A stretch of DNA of 64,000 bases from Brachypodius melanocephalos (Eukaryota; Chordata; Aves; Passeriformes; Pycnonotidae). A program made the translations under genes and the position numbers. Under the pieces are notes generated by a model that worked only from the letters and a program-made list of their open reading frames with translations, searched no databases and was not told where the DNA came from. Location: contig VZSR01000393.1 in NCBI GenBank assembly GCA_013398615.1, positions 4,030,888-4,094,887 of the forward strand, written 5' to 3'. Positions 12,301 through 25,916 of this stretch are shown here, piece after piece (positions within the stretch are counted from its first letter, which is position 1; each line of letters starts with the position of its first letter).

Positions 12301-15300
12301 AGTTAGTTTAATATCACTTATTTAACTTGTCTCTTTGCATTAAGCCCAACACCTTGGATGCCCTGATGTGTTTTATGACATTTCCTTGCTGTTGCATTTG
12401 ATGGTCCTATTTGTGATTCAGCAAATAGCACCCAAGCAATCGATATTCTGTCTGGGTGGACATTTTATTTATCTACAGAGCCACCATATGAATTCAGCTG
12501 GTTTACTAGAGGTCAAACACTTTTCATCTTCCCCACAAGCCATGGAAAATTGAAAGATTTAGAACCCCTTTGAATTCCTTTGATTAACTCAGTGAAAATA
12601 TCACACTTTTTTTTTTAAAACTCGGGAGCAGAATTATCTTCACTGTAAATCTACCTCATTTTGACACATTGATCTCTGCATAATGGGTGACATCAAGTGC
12701 TGAGGCATAAACTGGAAGCAGAGGAAGAGTTATAAATGGTGCTGTTAGCAATTATCTTCCACACTTACACAGTTCCTTTAGGCAGGTTTAAAAAAAAATT
12801 AAAACCCAACAAAGCATAAAATTGATAAGAGCTGTATCATTTGCTCTGGGATCCACTCATTTGGGAATTGCACCCTGGTGGCACAAAGCACCCATCCTGA
12901 ATCAGCAAATGGTCTGTCAGTGTTTCACACTTACCTCAGCCTCATCTCCCCAGCTGGACGAAATCCAGGTGCCTGCAATGCCACTGCTTCCACCACACTG
13001 CTCAAAAAGCAAGAGAAATTCATTGTGTTTCGGGAGTGTGGAGGAAAGGAGGAGCTGAAGACCAGATTTCATCTGCTTCCCACATACCTGGTGCAGCTGC
13101 ACGGTGCCACAGCTTGCAGGGCCAACAGGGACAGGGAAACCACAATGACTGAACCAACAGAATAATGAAAATTGTGTCCTGGATATCTCTCATGTGTTTT
13201 TCCTGCTGTCATCTGTGATTGTTTTATTAATTCGTAACTTTTTAGAGTTAAATTTTTCAGGTTGCTTAACTCCAAACCTTCGTACATGAAAGTTGCATCA
13301 TTTTATATAAAAACATTATTTAAACACCCTCGAATTAAACTGAGAAATCCCTATACAGACACACTTATATCAGATTTAGTGACTTCTTCCTAGTTATTGC
13401 ATTTGACCTGGAACTGCTTTAAGATTAATTAAAATACGCCACTCTCTCAATACACTGTGACTTGCATTCATTTAGCTAAATTAATGTGAAAAGTGGAATC
13501 AGATTAAACAAGAGCAAATTCTTCATCTTGGCAGGACTTAATAGCGATTGTTGGTGTGATTTAGACACTGCTGCCCATGACCACAGAAACTTCAAATACA
13601 CTTAATCATTTTATCCTTAGTTTAATCATCTTATCCTTCATGCAAGTGAGGACTGACTTCTTCCTGTACAATCAGCCTGAGCACATGAACAAAACATCCA
13701 TTAAGTTTTCCCTGGATAGTTTTCAGGGATGCAGAGGTGAGACCATGAGAGTTCTTCTCATCCTTCCCATTTTAATACACCCACTTCCTGGTGAATTTTT
13801 TTTTTAGCCTGTATTTCCTCCACTGGTTTAAAGGAATGTCACAGGGACAACATCTAAAGTCCTGTGAGGGTAAAGACAGATCAATGCATACTGTAGCTCC
13901 AACTCAGAAATAAATTAGATTGGCTTGAAATTATTTGCTGGCAGAAATCTCTTTAGCAGTGTGTTTTCCTGTAAGCATTATATATTATTCAATAAGACTT
14001 TCCAGTGACATGCTTGGTGCCAATGAAAAAAGGAATCCATGGGAATAAAAGCCATGCAGGTGAAGCAGAGGGGCCAGGAGGAAATCCTGGGGGATAACCC
14101 AGGTGGTTTCAATGGAATTCTTTACTTCTTCCTTCATTTGGAAATTAGCAATTCTTTTACACAATTTGGATGATTTTTTTCGACCCCTGAGATGTGTTTT
14201 AACCCCTCACAAGCAGGTGGGCGTGTGCACATTCCCAAAACATCATCCCTGCACCTTTGGGCTCATCTCTACTCTCTTCTAGTTCAAACTGTATATATTT
14301 CCAGGAGGCAGCAGTGCTTTTGTCCATGGTTTACAGTTCCATGTTCCCAGGATCCGTCAGGATGTTCGGGTTTGTTCCTGCACTGCTGGCTGAGCCCCCA
14401 CCTCCCACACCAGTGGTCAGCCAGCCCCTTCCTCACAGCCATCACAAACATTTCCATCACAGGTTACACCCAAGAAAACGAGGGCATCAAATCCTCACCC
14501 TTCATCAGGACAGCAACCTCAGCTCCTGGCTTTGGTGTCCCCATTGTGCCCCTGTGTGACCCTGCTGCCCCTGCAAACACCTCTGCTTCACACAGGGAGA
14601 TGAGGAGGGGCCTCACTGGAGGAGCTGGAGACACAAAATGCATTTGCCAACACCACAGCAGGAAGGGGAGGCTGCCACAAGGGCAAGGGAGAAGTGTCCA
14701 AAATAAGGATAAACGAGCTGGCAGGGAGCAGAAAGGGAGGTCACAGGCAGGCAGGATGCAGCCCCTGGCTCTCTGGGAATGGCATCACTTCAATGAGCTT
14801 TTTAATGCCCTTAAAAAGCTTGAAGTGAATGAGTTTCTCTTTCCAACCAACTGCCAGGTAATAACAATTTGTTTGCCATCAACCATCTGACACAGAGTCA
14901 GCTCTGTGCAAGAACACCAGGGCTTTTCCTTCTGTCAGACCCCGAGCTAAAAAGAGTCGGTGTGCCTGCATCCAATTTGGCCACGAAAATGCTGCTGAGG
15001 TATTCACAGCAGCCCTGGCCTGAGAGCAGTTTGGCTCTGAGGACCTTCAGCAGAGTTCCTGGCCACCTGATTTCCTGCAACTGGGACAAGATGAATGGCT
15101 GGGGGTCAAAGAGGGGGAAAAGCAAGAGAGGATTGAAGCAACTTGTGGGTGGTGATCAGTCTCATCTGAGCAAGCAGAACAAGGTGACCTTCCTCTCAGT
15201 AGCCTGAATCATGTTCTGACAATGTTTGGGGATGGATTCTTTTTTTTTTTTTTAAGGGATGATCCTTTACCATGTTGAAATACTTTTCCACTGAACTTTT

Positions 15301-15350
15301 AAAAACCTTTCCTGGTGACCTGACTCAACAGCTCCATGAATCATCAGATG

Positions 15351-15352
<2 letters not shown>

Positions 15353-15386
<34 letters not shown>
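15353..15386. repeat. (CAAT)n microsatellite
   Basis: About 8.5 perfect CAAT tetranucleotide units. It is a clean array and likely polymorphic. Confidence 0.92.
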
Positions 15387-17164
15387 CTGACTCTTGTTTT
15401 TTGTAAAATAGCTATTGATGTTGTATGTTATTAGTTTCTTGGCACCTCACACTAGAGTTTCATCAAAGCAAAATGCTGATGCAATTAGCAAAGGATATCA
15501 ATTTATGCAGCAATCCACATTATCCCTTAAAGCTTCATTAGCCTCAGAAGCTCGGGCACTGGAGGGAAAATTTGGGGAAGTGCTCTGTTACCTTCTGCAG
15601 CTCAGCCCATCTGCACTGCTGCAGTGCTCCCACATTAGGCTGCCCTTGGCAGCTGGGAAAGGGAGATTTGGCAGCAGCCAGCTCCTCAGCACAGGGACAT
15701 CCACTGCCTCCATCTCCCCTGCACATCCTGAGCACCCACTCACCCTCTTGGCATGAGCCAAAGCTGCTGTGTGGGGCTGAACGTGTTCCGACAGCCACAA
15801 TCAAAGCAGCCCGGGGCATTATCTGCAAGGGAAAAAAAAAGAAAACAAACTAAAATTCAGCTTTCCTGTCCCAGAGACAGCCTGGAGCTCCTGCTGATGG
15901 GTGATGCTCTCCTGTGCCAGTGTGCCCTGACCAACTCGTGCTTCTCCTCTTGTTCCCTGCAAACACCCCTGAGGTCAACATGGGATAATTGCCCCATTAT
16001 TCCAGGGAAAAGCCACCGATGTCAGCAGGAAGCAGCTGCTGGTGGGATGGAGACCTCACTCAGCAGCCCTTTTGCTGGGAAGGTAATTTGGTCTTTAAAA
16101 CTCTGAACACAACCACCTCTTTATACCTGTTTCACTGCACTTACCAGTAAATATTTGATCTCTGGGGGTTCGGTGTAGTTTGTTTTTGGTTTTTTTTCTC
16201 TTTCAGCTGAATAACTTTTATTATGTTGATCCACGTTGTTGTCTGTCTCTCTCTGCAGATCTGAATATGAGCCTTGCCCTTGACTGCACAGCACAATGAA
16301 AGCCTCCAGGTCACAGCTTTCAAAACACTTGATATCGTTTTTTCTTTCTGGAAAGAATAAATAATATTAACCTCTCTTTTAGTGTAGAGGAAAACATAAA
16401 AAGGAAAAGGCTTTCAGAGGCAGGTCAAAAAGACTGGAATTGGGCTGGGAGGATTTTAAACCCATTGACTTGTTTGCACAGCTTGACACAAAAATTAACC
16501 CGTCTCCCAGTTTGCTGAATAATTGAAGTGCATCCTCAGATTTCCAGTCACATCCAGGAGACAGATTTACTGGAGCAGCCAGGTGAAACAATATTTTCCT
16601 TCTGCCTGCACATCCCAGCTGGAGCTGGCTTGTACAAAAGACAGGTAACTGCCACAGTGCTGTACCTGGAAGTGAAGGCTCAGGGAGATAACACAGGCTC
16701 AGGCTGGTCCTAGACAAGCAAAAAGTGAATGGTCTGCATGTTCCTACGTGCAGATATTTGATTTATCCCACTGTAAAACTGTTCTGATACGAATTCTACC
16801 TCTTACTATTCTTAATTATTCTCTTTAACATCCTAATTTTCAACTTCCTCACAAATTTGCAAGAAAAAAGAGGTTTAAAAATTAAAACACCATTAATTGT
16901 GCTATTTCACTTGTCTACATTATTGTCTTCTTAAATTTTTAGCAGCTTGGAAAACAGCAGGAATTAGCAGAGGATTTTCTAAGCGAACCAGCCCATTTAA
17001 ATTAACTGCATTATCCAGCTTCCTTCTGCCTCCACGCTTGACAAGGGCAAATCTGAGCCCTAAAAATGAGCATTACTGGGCAGGAGATCCTGGGGCCTCT
17101 GCTGTGCTGAAGGGCTGGATTGCAGACTCCCAAGTCACATCAATATCAAACTTTTGGCATGCAC

Positions 17165-17250
17165 AAATAATTGGATCTTAATAAATAATTGGATCTTTTA
17201 AATAATTGGATCTTTTAAATAATTGGATTTTTAAATAATTGGATCTTAAG
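17165..17250. repeat. 17-bp minisatellite, five copies
   Basis: There are five consecutive units built on AAATAATTGGATCTTTT, starting at 17165, 17183, 17200, 17217 and 17233. Unit lengths are 18, 17, 17, 16 and 18 bases. The middle units are nearly identical and the outer two end in TTAA-type variants, as expected when an array expands from its centre. It is AT-rich and outside any gene. Confidence 0.9.
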
Positions 17251-20200
17251 TTTAATTAGAGGACCACTTCAGAAGATCAGGTGCAAAGAGCCCAGTGTGT
17301 CCCAGGGCAAACAGGGCACATCAGGAATTTTCAGTGTCTGTGGCACCTCCTGGGAAGCCCCAGGAAGGAAAAAAATCCCACACCTGACACCTTGCAAGGG
17401 AAACATTGGAGCTGATATTCACTTTTCTGAATCTCACATCCAGGATAAGAGACACAGCTTGGCTCTGCCAGCACTTCCAGGAGCGTTCCTGTGTCTGCTT
17501 TTTTAAGCAGGTGTTTCAGGATTGTCTAATGGCACCCAAAATTTACACCCCTGATCCAGCTGAGGGTCTCTGCGTGGGACAAAGCAAAGATGACTTTGCT
17601 CTGCAATCTAAGACACTTCATATTTCTGCCATTCATATTTCTCTGAACCTCTGCAGGATTCAGAAAATTATATTTCTGGATAAGATTTAAAAGAATAAAA
17701 CTCATCCAATTAAGAACGGCCGGGCAGTCACATAGATTAAGAAGAAACAAAAAAAGTATCAAGGTGAAGAATTGAATCTGCCTAGATAGACCCAAGAGAG
17801 GAGTGAAAGGGCTCTGGAGGGACAGGTGCACTTTAATTAATGCTGTCTGCTGAGAACCTCCACCAGACACAGCCTGAGGGGCACCGTGGGCACAAAAAAA
17901 GAAACAGAGCCCACTGTCAGGAAAGGATGGGTGAGAAGGAGAGAGTTCTCTCCAGTTTCGTTTTAGTGCAGTAAGCTGAGACAGGTTTTCTCATTTCTTC
18001 ATGCTCTGTTTTGGTTTTGTTTAATGCCTACCTGTGTTACTTATCCAGACATTACAAAAAAAAAAGACTGAAGTCCTGGTAAGGAGCTGATGGGCTTTGA
18101 ACCTTTCATGTTTTGTAATTCAACATAGATGGCCACAAGAAAAGACTGCTGGTGTTGGGACTTGGCTTCCTCCCCTTGAAATGTTGTTTTTTTTTTTTTG
18201 CTGAGGATAAACAAGTTGGGAGCCCTGGCAAGCCCTGGACAGCCAACTGCATCTGCATCAAATTTCAGTGCTTCCCATGCCTGGGAAGATTTCACAATTT
18301 CTTCCTAATTATGCATGAAATATGATTTCATTCGTAAATTCAAGCCCTGTAATTTTTTTTTCCCCCCTTGGCTTTTGCTGTTTACGAGGATCTTGATTTT
18401 AATGAGAACGTCCTGTGAATCTCACCCTGCATATTCCTGGCAGTAAGCATTTACTGAGGATGAGAATATCAGATCCCTCAGTTCAGTGCATTCACCTAAA
18501 GGAGGGGACACTGTGTGTCTGCAAGGAGGTTAAATGGTTGGCACTTCTCTTTCCTTAATCTGGGAAGAAAATTTGCAGTTAGTTGCTGCTCAAAGTAATT
18601 TAAGGCTCCAGGCTGGGACAGTGTGTGCTGTGCTCTTTATTGCAAACCAGCTCCTTAGCACACTCACATTGGCTCCCACTGTTCTTATCACTGGCTTTAC
18701 GTTCCTGGAGTGCACAAACAGGATTTTTTTAAAAACAAGAAAGTGCAGCCCAGACTTGTTCAATGCAAACAGCGAGAATTACCTGCTGCAGGTCCATCAC
18801 TGCAACAGCAACTGGCCACGTGTTCAGTCCAAAAATGTATGTGAAGGCAACCACGTTTTTATAAAAGCTGCAAAAAACTTCCTATAAAATACACAGTCTC
18901 AGAGCTGTCAGATCCAGAGTCCTTCCTGTGTTTTCTAGAGCTGTAAGGTTACTGCACCAGTATGAACCAGTCTGGGCTGGGAGCAGTGCAGTACTGCCAA
19001 GAGGAGCCTTTGGCACCCCAGTGCCACCTCAGTGTTGGGTTGGATGGGAGATGTCCTGCAGCCAACCCCAAATTTCCTGTGCCTGGCTCTCAGGATGCCT
19101 CATCACCTGCTCCTGGTGGCACCCCACAACACACCATTGCCTCACTTCTCATCATTTTCACCTCTGTCCTTCAGAGATGGGCGCTGTTCCACCTGTGGCA
19201 GCACACCTCAAAATGACACAGCCCCAAAACACCCATCTCAGCAGGTGCTGCCCAGCCATGGAAATCCCTGCTTGCCCTCAAATTCTCCAGGTGGCACCTC
19301 CACTCCTCTCCAGCCCGATTTTTCCTCTTCATCTACCACAGAAAAACAGCTAAATCGTCTGCTTGTCTCCCTGTTCAATCTTACAAAAGTTACATGATTG
19401 GAGTTAGGGAGATGCCACAGCTCAACAGCAGAGGAGGTGTGTTTGTTGGGTAAAACTGGCACGACTTTTAGGGATCCTTGGGATTATTTTCTTTTTTCAG
19501 TGTGTTGCATCATTCCTCACAGCCCAAAGCATCTCTGTGGGCGAGAGGATTTTTTTTTTTTGCTCAAATTCAGGTGTAAATACGCTATAAATATTTAGCA
19601 ATGCACAGTAAATTTTCTTGTTAACGTGCTGACAGAGAGACACAGCCTCTGACTGCTGTCTGAGCAGTTTTCAGCGTGGTTGCAGCCGAGCAGGCAGCAG
19701 CATGTTCTGCTGTCTGGGTTTTAGGGAAAAGGGGATTTTACCAAGGAATGCCACCCCCAGGTTCCTGTGAGCACTGGCACAGAGGTGCCAGTGACACTCC
19801 CCCAAATATTGCATACAAGAGATGGGTTGTGCCCCAGCAACACCTCCTTTTATTGCTGGTCCCAAGTCACACTGAAGCTGCTGAATAAATCAGACCAAGG
19901 GGAAAGAGCAGCTTCAGCTGGTTGAGGTTGGAAGTGAGCAGAAAGCTGCTCATGGAAAAAAAATCAGAGAGCACCTCTGCTGCCTGGGATAAATTGGATC
20001 ATCAAAATCACCCTTGACACAGGCAAGAGAACAACCAGCTTAAATGCACAGAGGGGTCACAGAAACTCCTTCCTCCCAGAAGATACCAGTGATATTTGGC
20101 ACAGAGAAAATCTGTGATGCTGAAACAGCTTGTGAGACAACCCGTGGGGAATCCCAGCTCATTAGTGTAAAAATTAAGACACTTAAATGCTTCGGTATTG

Positions 20201-21881
20201 AAAAACTAATGACTGCGCCAGGAATTTGTTAGATGGAGAAACATCCACTAAGAACCAGGAACGACCCCAGCTACAACAGGACTTCAAAAGGCTGAGGAAA
20301 CCAAGCCTGAAGAGTTTCCAGTTCTCTGTGGCAGCATTTGCTTCATTCCAGGGCCTCCTGCAATAGCAGCATGCATGGGATGCTGCCCTGGCCATCCTGC
20401 AGGCACTGCTGGTGCTCTGGCAGCATTCCTGCCAAGCTGTGTGTGTGCCAGGAACAAACTAATGGATGTCAAACGACTGCCCGTTCCCCAAAGGAAAGCC
20501 AGCATTTGTCCCCATTCCCAGTGACCCCACTCCCAGCAATAAACACACTCAGATGGAGGCAGCCCTGATGTGCAGATGCTGTCCTGCTTGTGCAAACAGC
20601 ACTGCTGTCACTCTGGAGAGAGAAAAAGGCCTGTGAAGGTGTTCCACACACCCAGGAAGGACCCTGCCAGGCCCCTCAGTGCTGCCCCAGGCTGGGATCA
20701 GCCTCACAGTGGCTGTCCCTCCATGCTCTCCACAGCAATCCTTCTTCCATAATTTGTACAGCTGCAGGATGTACAGAGGAGCGAGGATTCTCCAAGACCA
20801 GCCCAAACCAAGGCCAAGGAGCAGCTTTGGGGAACCAGTTTCCACGGTGGCAAAAGTGATCTCAGTAACAAAAGACCATCAGAGACCTTAAGAGATGAGC
20901 AACCACAGCAAACCCTTTTTCACCAGCCCTGATTCCCCTCCTCACCCAGGCACAGGGCTGAGTGTCCTCCAGGCTGAGCAAGCACTGTGGAGTAACAGGA
21001 GAAAACCAAAAGCAGGGCCTGCACTCAGTGGATACCAGGAGGTTGTGCAGACTTTATGGGGAAGATTAACCCTTTCAGAGGAACTGGACTTTTCTAACCC
21101 AATTCCCTCAAAATGGTTGGGACTGGCTGTTTTCTGCTGGTGCTTGGTGGTTTTTTTTGGAGTAAGGCATGCAAAAGGTTTCAAGAGCTGCCTCTCAGCT
21201 CACACAGTAAGGAAACCCAAAGCTTTTCCTTACAGCCATGAAGATTTGCATCATCAGTCATTAATCCCATAAAAGACAGACAGTGGGGTGCAAGCATCAC
21301 ATCCTACAGCTAAGTGTCACACAGCATTAGAGTGAAAGTCCATAATTCCTTCCTTCCTCACAGAGTGAGTCTGTGGTGCTTAAAAGTGCTTTGAAGAGGC
21401 TTTAAACCAACTAACAACACAAAACCAAAAACCCTGCTTCACTCAGCCCCTGCCCGTGCACCTCAGCACCAGCAGGACACAGCCAGGAGTGCCTGTGTCT
21501 CCTTTGCACAAAACCACCTCGACAGATCTCAGCTTTCAGCTCTGACTGGTGCATGGCACATCCATCACGTTGCCCTCATTCCAGCTGAGGCACCCTTTCC
21601 TCCCTGGTGCCCAAATCCAGCTGGCTGCAGTGGAGCTGGGCTCCCCTTGCACACCACCATCCATTACGGTGTGGATCTGTCACCACGTCCCATTTGCTTC
21701 TCCACACCATCTGTTAAACCCAGGGGTGCAGCAGAATCATTTATCTTCTTGTTTTTAACACCAGCCCTTCTTTAACATTGCAGTTAGCCTTTTCCTACCC
21801 CGAAGGACACCTGCAAAATGCAGAGGGAGCAATGGCATGGCCCAAAGTCATGGGTGTGGACAGTGCAAGCCCACAGGAAGC

Positions 21882-21909
21882 CCAGACAGACAGACAGACA
21901 GACAGACAG
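21882..21909. repeat. (CAGA)n microsatellite
   Basis: Seven perfect CAGA units in intergenic DNA. Confidence 0.9.
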
Positions 21910-24900
21910 CAGTGCCTTCTCTCACAGATTGCTGAGATGTAAATTACTATGGCTAAAGGCCAGAATTTTCTCTTTTTCCCCATTATAAAACCAAGTACAC
22001 TGTGATGTTCTTTATCCCTAAGAAAGAGAGCAAAGAAGTCAGCACTGCCAGGCCTGTGTGGGCTGAGTGTGGGAGTGCAAAGCTTCACCAGCATCTCCCC
22101 TTTCACAGGGATGTGGGAACACAAGACTTGTGTCTCCCATTACCACTCAGAGCAGATCGAGTTTGGAGCATCCTCCCCTGTCCTCACCACAGCACCCCCA
22201 GTCCTCTTTCTCTGTGGGATGGGATGCTACAAGACCAAGAAATGTTAGACTTCAAAGTAAATAAATTTATCACAGGTCACAGCCTCTTAAATGACACTTT
22301 AAAAAGTCAAGTGTTGGAGGAGGTGGTGGAAGACAGTGGGTAGGTCACCCTGACCCAGAGTGTGACAATCTGCCCGAACCCATTTCCTGAGAATCATCCT
22401 TCTTGATTCCTTCTTTCCCTTTACACCAGTCACTAATCATTTTGTTTTCTTCATGTCTTTCATCCTCACACCCCTTGATCTTCGCTCCATGTTCTGGCTC
22501 TTGTTTTGAAACGTGTCCTTCGATACCACGAGGGAAGAGTCCCGAATCAGGGAAACATGGCCAGAATGTACAACTCATAGAGGGAAAAGAGTCTAATAAC
22601 AGGTTATTGCTGAGGGCTCTGTGGAAAGAGAAACACCCTGCACCTCCAGACCTCTCCAGATTTAACAGGCTGGTAGCAAAGGCCACGCTGGCTCCACCAC
22701 GATTTGGGAGCCATCCTTTGACCCCTGAGCTGTCGCCCTTTTTCTCACTCGTGGCAGATGCTGAGATCCAAATTCTTAGTTCCCAGGATTAGCTTCCAGC
22801 TTGTTCAGTGCTCTTTCCAGAGCTACAGGCAACAACACGAACAGGGATATCAACTTGGATCATTTAACCTGCACATTCCAGGCATGAGACCTGTGGAGAT
22901 TGTTTGTATCACTGCAATTACTTTCATACAGGTTGGTGAAGTCAGATTCATTAGCTCAGGTTACAATGACCTATACAACATGCTTAAAACCCATTTATCC
23001 TATTAAAGGGATTTAAAACTCGCCTCCTTTCATGAGATGTCAGTGATTCTTGATTTATGGTTTGGTCACGCTTTAAAAGTGAAAGCAATTACCTCTCTTG
23101 CTATGGTAAAAGCCCACTGCCTCAAGGCTGCCAGAATCCATCCATAATTGAAGAGCAGCAGCTCTGATGTTCAGCTTGGCTGACAAAAGCATTGGCTACA
23201 GAACCCCTGCCTCGATGGTGTCTGCACTCCAGGGAGCCCTGCACCAGCTGACAAATTCTGTCAGGAACCAATTGCACCCCAGGATGGATTTGTGCAGGGT
23301 GTTTCCTGGCACTGGCAATACTTTCCATTTATGTAGCCTCAGACTTTTGGGAGGGGAAAAAAAAAAATCCCCACCCAATTTCCTTACAAATGCCAAGGTT
23401 TTTTTTCTTTTTTTCTTTGAACCCTTTTTCTTTGAAGCCTGCACGAACTGATTCCAAATTAATTTCTCTCAGCGTTCCTAGAAATGTGATGACTGATGCA
23501 CAATGCCCTCGGGGGTTGCATCATTTTAGGAAAATCCAGTTGACTTTCAAAACACAGACATAAACAGGGAGAAACGAACAACACAGTGACCCAGAAAAGA
23601 TCCCAGAATCAGTCTCTTTAGGAAAAATATCAAAATTTACACATTTGTCCCAAACGTGCTGCAAATATGATTGGTGCCCAGATGAGTACTGATGGCTACG
23701 TGTGGTCTCTTGGCTTCGAGCAAATGAAAAGTGACCATTCTGGTTGTACCTCTGCAATGCTTTGCCCAGGTGAGTATATTTGCAGCAAAACCAGAGTGTT
23801 TTGACATCACTGAGACCTGAAAGTTCCCTGGAAGCATCCTCTTGAAACAAAGAATACATACAAAAATTCTAAAAGCTTTTCATATGCAAAAAAAAACCCT
23901 CTCACACATGCCAGATGAACATGGAAATTATTCCCTCTTTTCTGAAGAGGGCAGGGACTCAAACTGGCAAAAATCTGAAATAATTTAGTTTAGAAATAAT
24001 TACATTTCTGTCCGTGCTCATTAAATTAGATAAAGTGACCATTACCTTTCTCCTCATTGCTGTTTTTAGCTCCTCCTAGTGAAAAATGAGTCTGACCAGC
24101 CTCCCACAGGGCTCATATCAGTTTTAGGATTAATCCTTGTCCCTGCATGAGTGACTTGAGCTCCCCATTCTCCCACACCACCTCCTCTATCCAACCCAAA
24201 CCCCTTGTCAGAGCTCTCATTTGAGCACACCTTAAACTTTCTCAGCCTTTTTCCTTCCCTCCAGCCACATGGGCAGTCCCACACATGAACCCTCCAAGAA
24301 ATGCAGGGTTGGTCACCAAAACTTGCCCTCCACATCCAGTCAGTGACACAGCCACAAAAATGAACAATATTTTACCCATCTTGCAGCAGGCAGGGTTGTC
24401 ATCAGGGGCCCCATAAAGAGGAGAAATGGAGCCAGAATAATTAAAAAAAAAAAAGAAAAAGTTATGAAAACGAATTGCTTGGTAACTCACCTGTCTCCCC
24501 AAAGCTGCAAATCTTCAAATCAATTCCTCACACGAAGGGAGAGCCCAGAGCAATGAATGCAGAGCAGGAGAGTGGGACCCCCAGGACAGAATTCCTTTGG
24601 AAAAAGCATCCAACAGCATTTACTTCTTGGTCTCAAACTTCCTTCCAGAGGCTTGATCAGAAGGATGTGAATAAAACCTGCTCTTCAATCATGATTTCCA
24701 CAGTTTATAACCCCTTTTTACTCTGTACACATGAGTTTGTAATAGATACACACTTGATTACTGTGGGGCATTAAGTGACCTTTTAGACTATTATTCATCA
24801 TCCTTTTTTTAGGGCCACAGCCAATTTCTTCAGTTTCTCAGGGGCTTTTTCCTCACACCACTTGCACTTCTTAAAAAAACTTATCTTTGAAAATAGGCCC

Positions 24901-25749
24901 AAATCGGGATACTTAGCTTGGGGTTTTTAACACAACAGTTTCCACTGCTAGAACTCAACATCCTCTCTTCCCACTCCCCAAATATCTTTGTATCAGATCA
25001 GCCTTAATGGCAAGCAAAGGACCACAACACCCAGACATTTCTCCCCAAGAGCATGACCCAGTGTCAGCACTAACATCCACGTGGGCTTGTTGGCCAAAAA
25101 CACCTCCAATTTATCCTGCCACCCTCACACCTGGGATTATTTGCAATGCAAGCCACGAGCAAAATAAACTTCCTTCCAATACTACAGCCCATTAAGCGAC
25201 ACATAATTCAATAATGTGTTGCAACAGAATTATCTTTAAAACACAAAGTAAGATCCCTGTAGGAACAAAACGATAACAATCTTTGATATCGCAATTATTA
25301 GGGAGCTGCTAAAGTATCTCTGCAGTTAGGCAAAGAAACATATAATGACTATTTAGAACAGAAATTTCCTGGGAAATAAAAGTTTTAAAAAAATAAAATT
25401 AAGCCAAAACTTCCAAGTAAATGCCTAATTTAATATGTCTGCAATGTGCAAGATAATGTACTTATTAGGAAAGTCAAGGGGAGAGAAAAAAAAATCACAT
25501 TTTATAACGGCAGCCAAATAACAAAGCAACAATTAAAGATTGTTATGGAGATTGCTAGGCAAAGCAGCTGACTGACTGCAAAGACAAATTTCGGTTGTAC
25601 AGCGTGCCTGAGGGCAAAATTCCAGCCCACAGAATTTACACCCAAATTGGGTGTGAAGGGAAAAACAGCCACCTCCATCCTTGATGGAGATAGGTTCACC
25701 TGGCAGAGCTCCATCACCCTGAGGGCAGCCAGAGCTCACAGGCTGCCAC

Positions 25750-25916
25750 NNNNNNNNNNNNNNNNNNNNNNNNNNNNNNNNNNNNNNNNNNNNNNNNNNN
25801 NNNNNNNNNNNNNNNNNNNNNNNNNNNNNNNNNNNNNNNNNNNNNNNNNNNNNNNNNNNNNNNNNNNNNNNNNNNNNNNNNNNNNNNNNNNNNNNNNNNN
25901 NNNNNNNNNNNNNNNN
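25750..25916. other. assembly gap (167 N)
   Basis: 167 unresolved bases about 1.9 kb beyond the HSD17B2 stop codon. Open frames read across it are artefacts. Confidence 0.99.

Larger units (their letters stand above)
1..25749. other. intergenic DNA, no supported gene
   Basis: I read both strands and found no exon set that resembles a known protein. The open frames here are short, mutually overlapping and lack recognisable motifs. In mammals the next gene beyond the 3' end of HSD17B2 is MPHOSPH6, which would run on the plus strand from the left. None of its short acidic and basic exons is visible, so it probably lies beyond position 1. The stretch contains poly-T and tetranucleotide tracts, a 24-bp duplication, a short perfect hairpin and a 17-bp minisatellite, each listed separately. 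Regulatory elements could be present, but cross-species alignment would be needed to see them. Confidence 0.7.
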
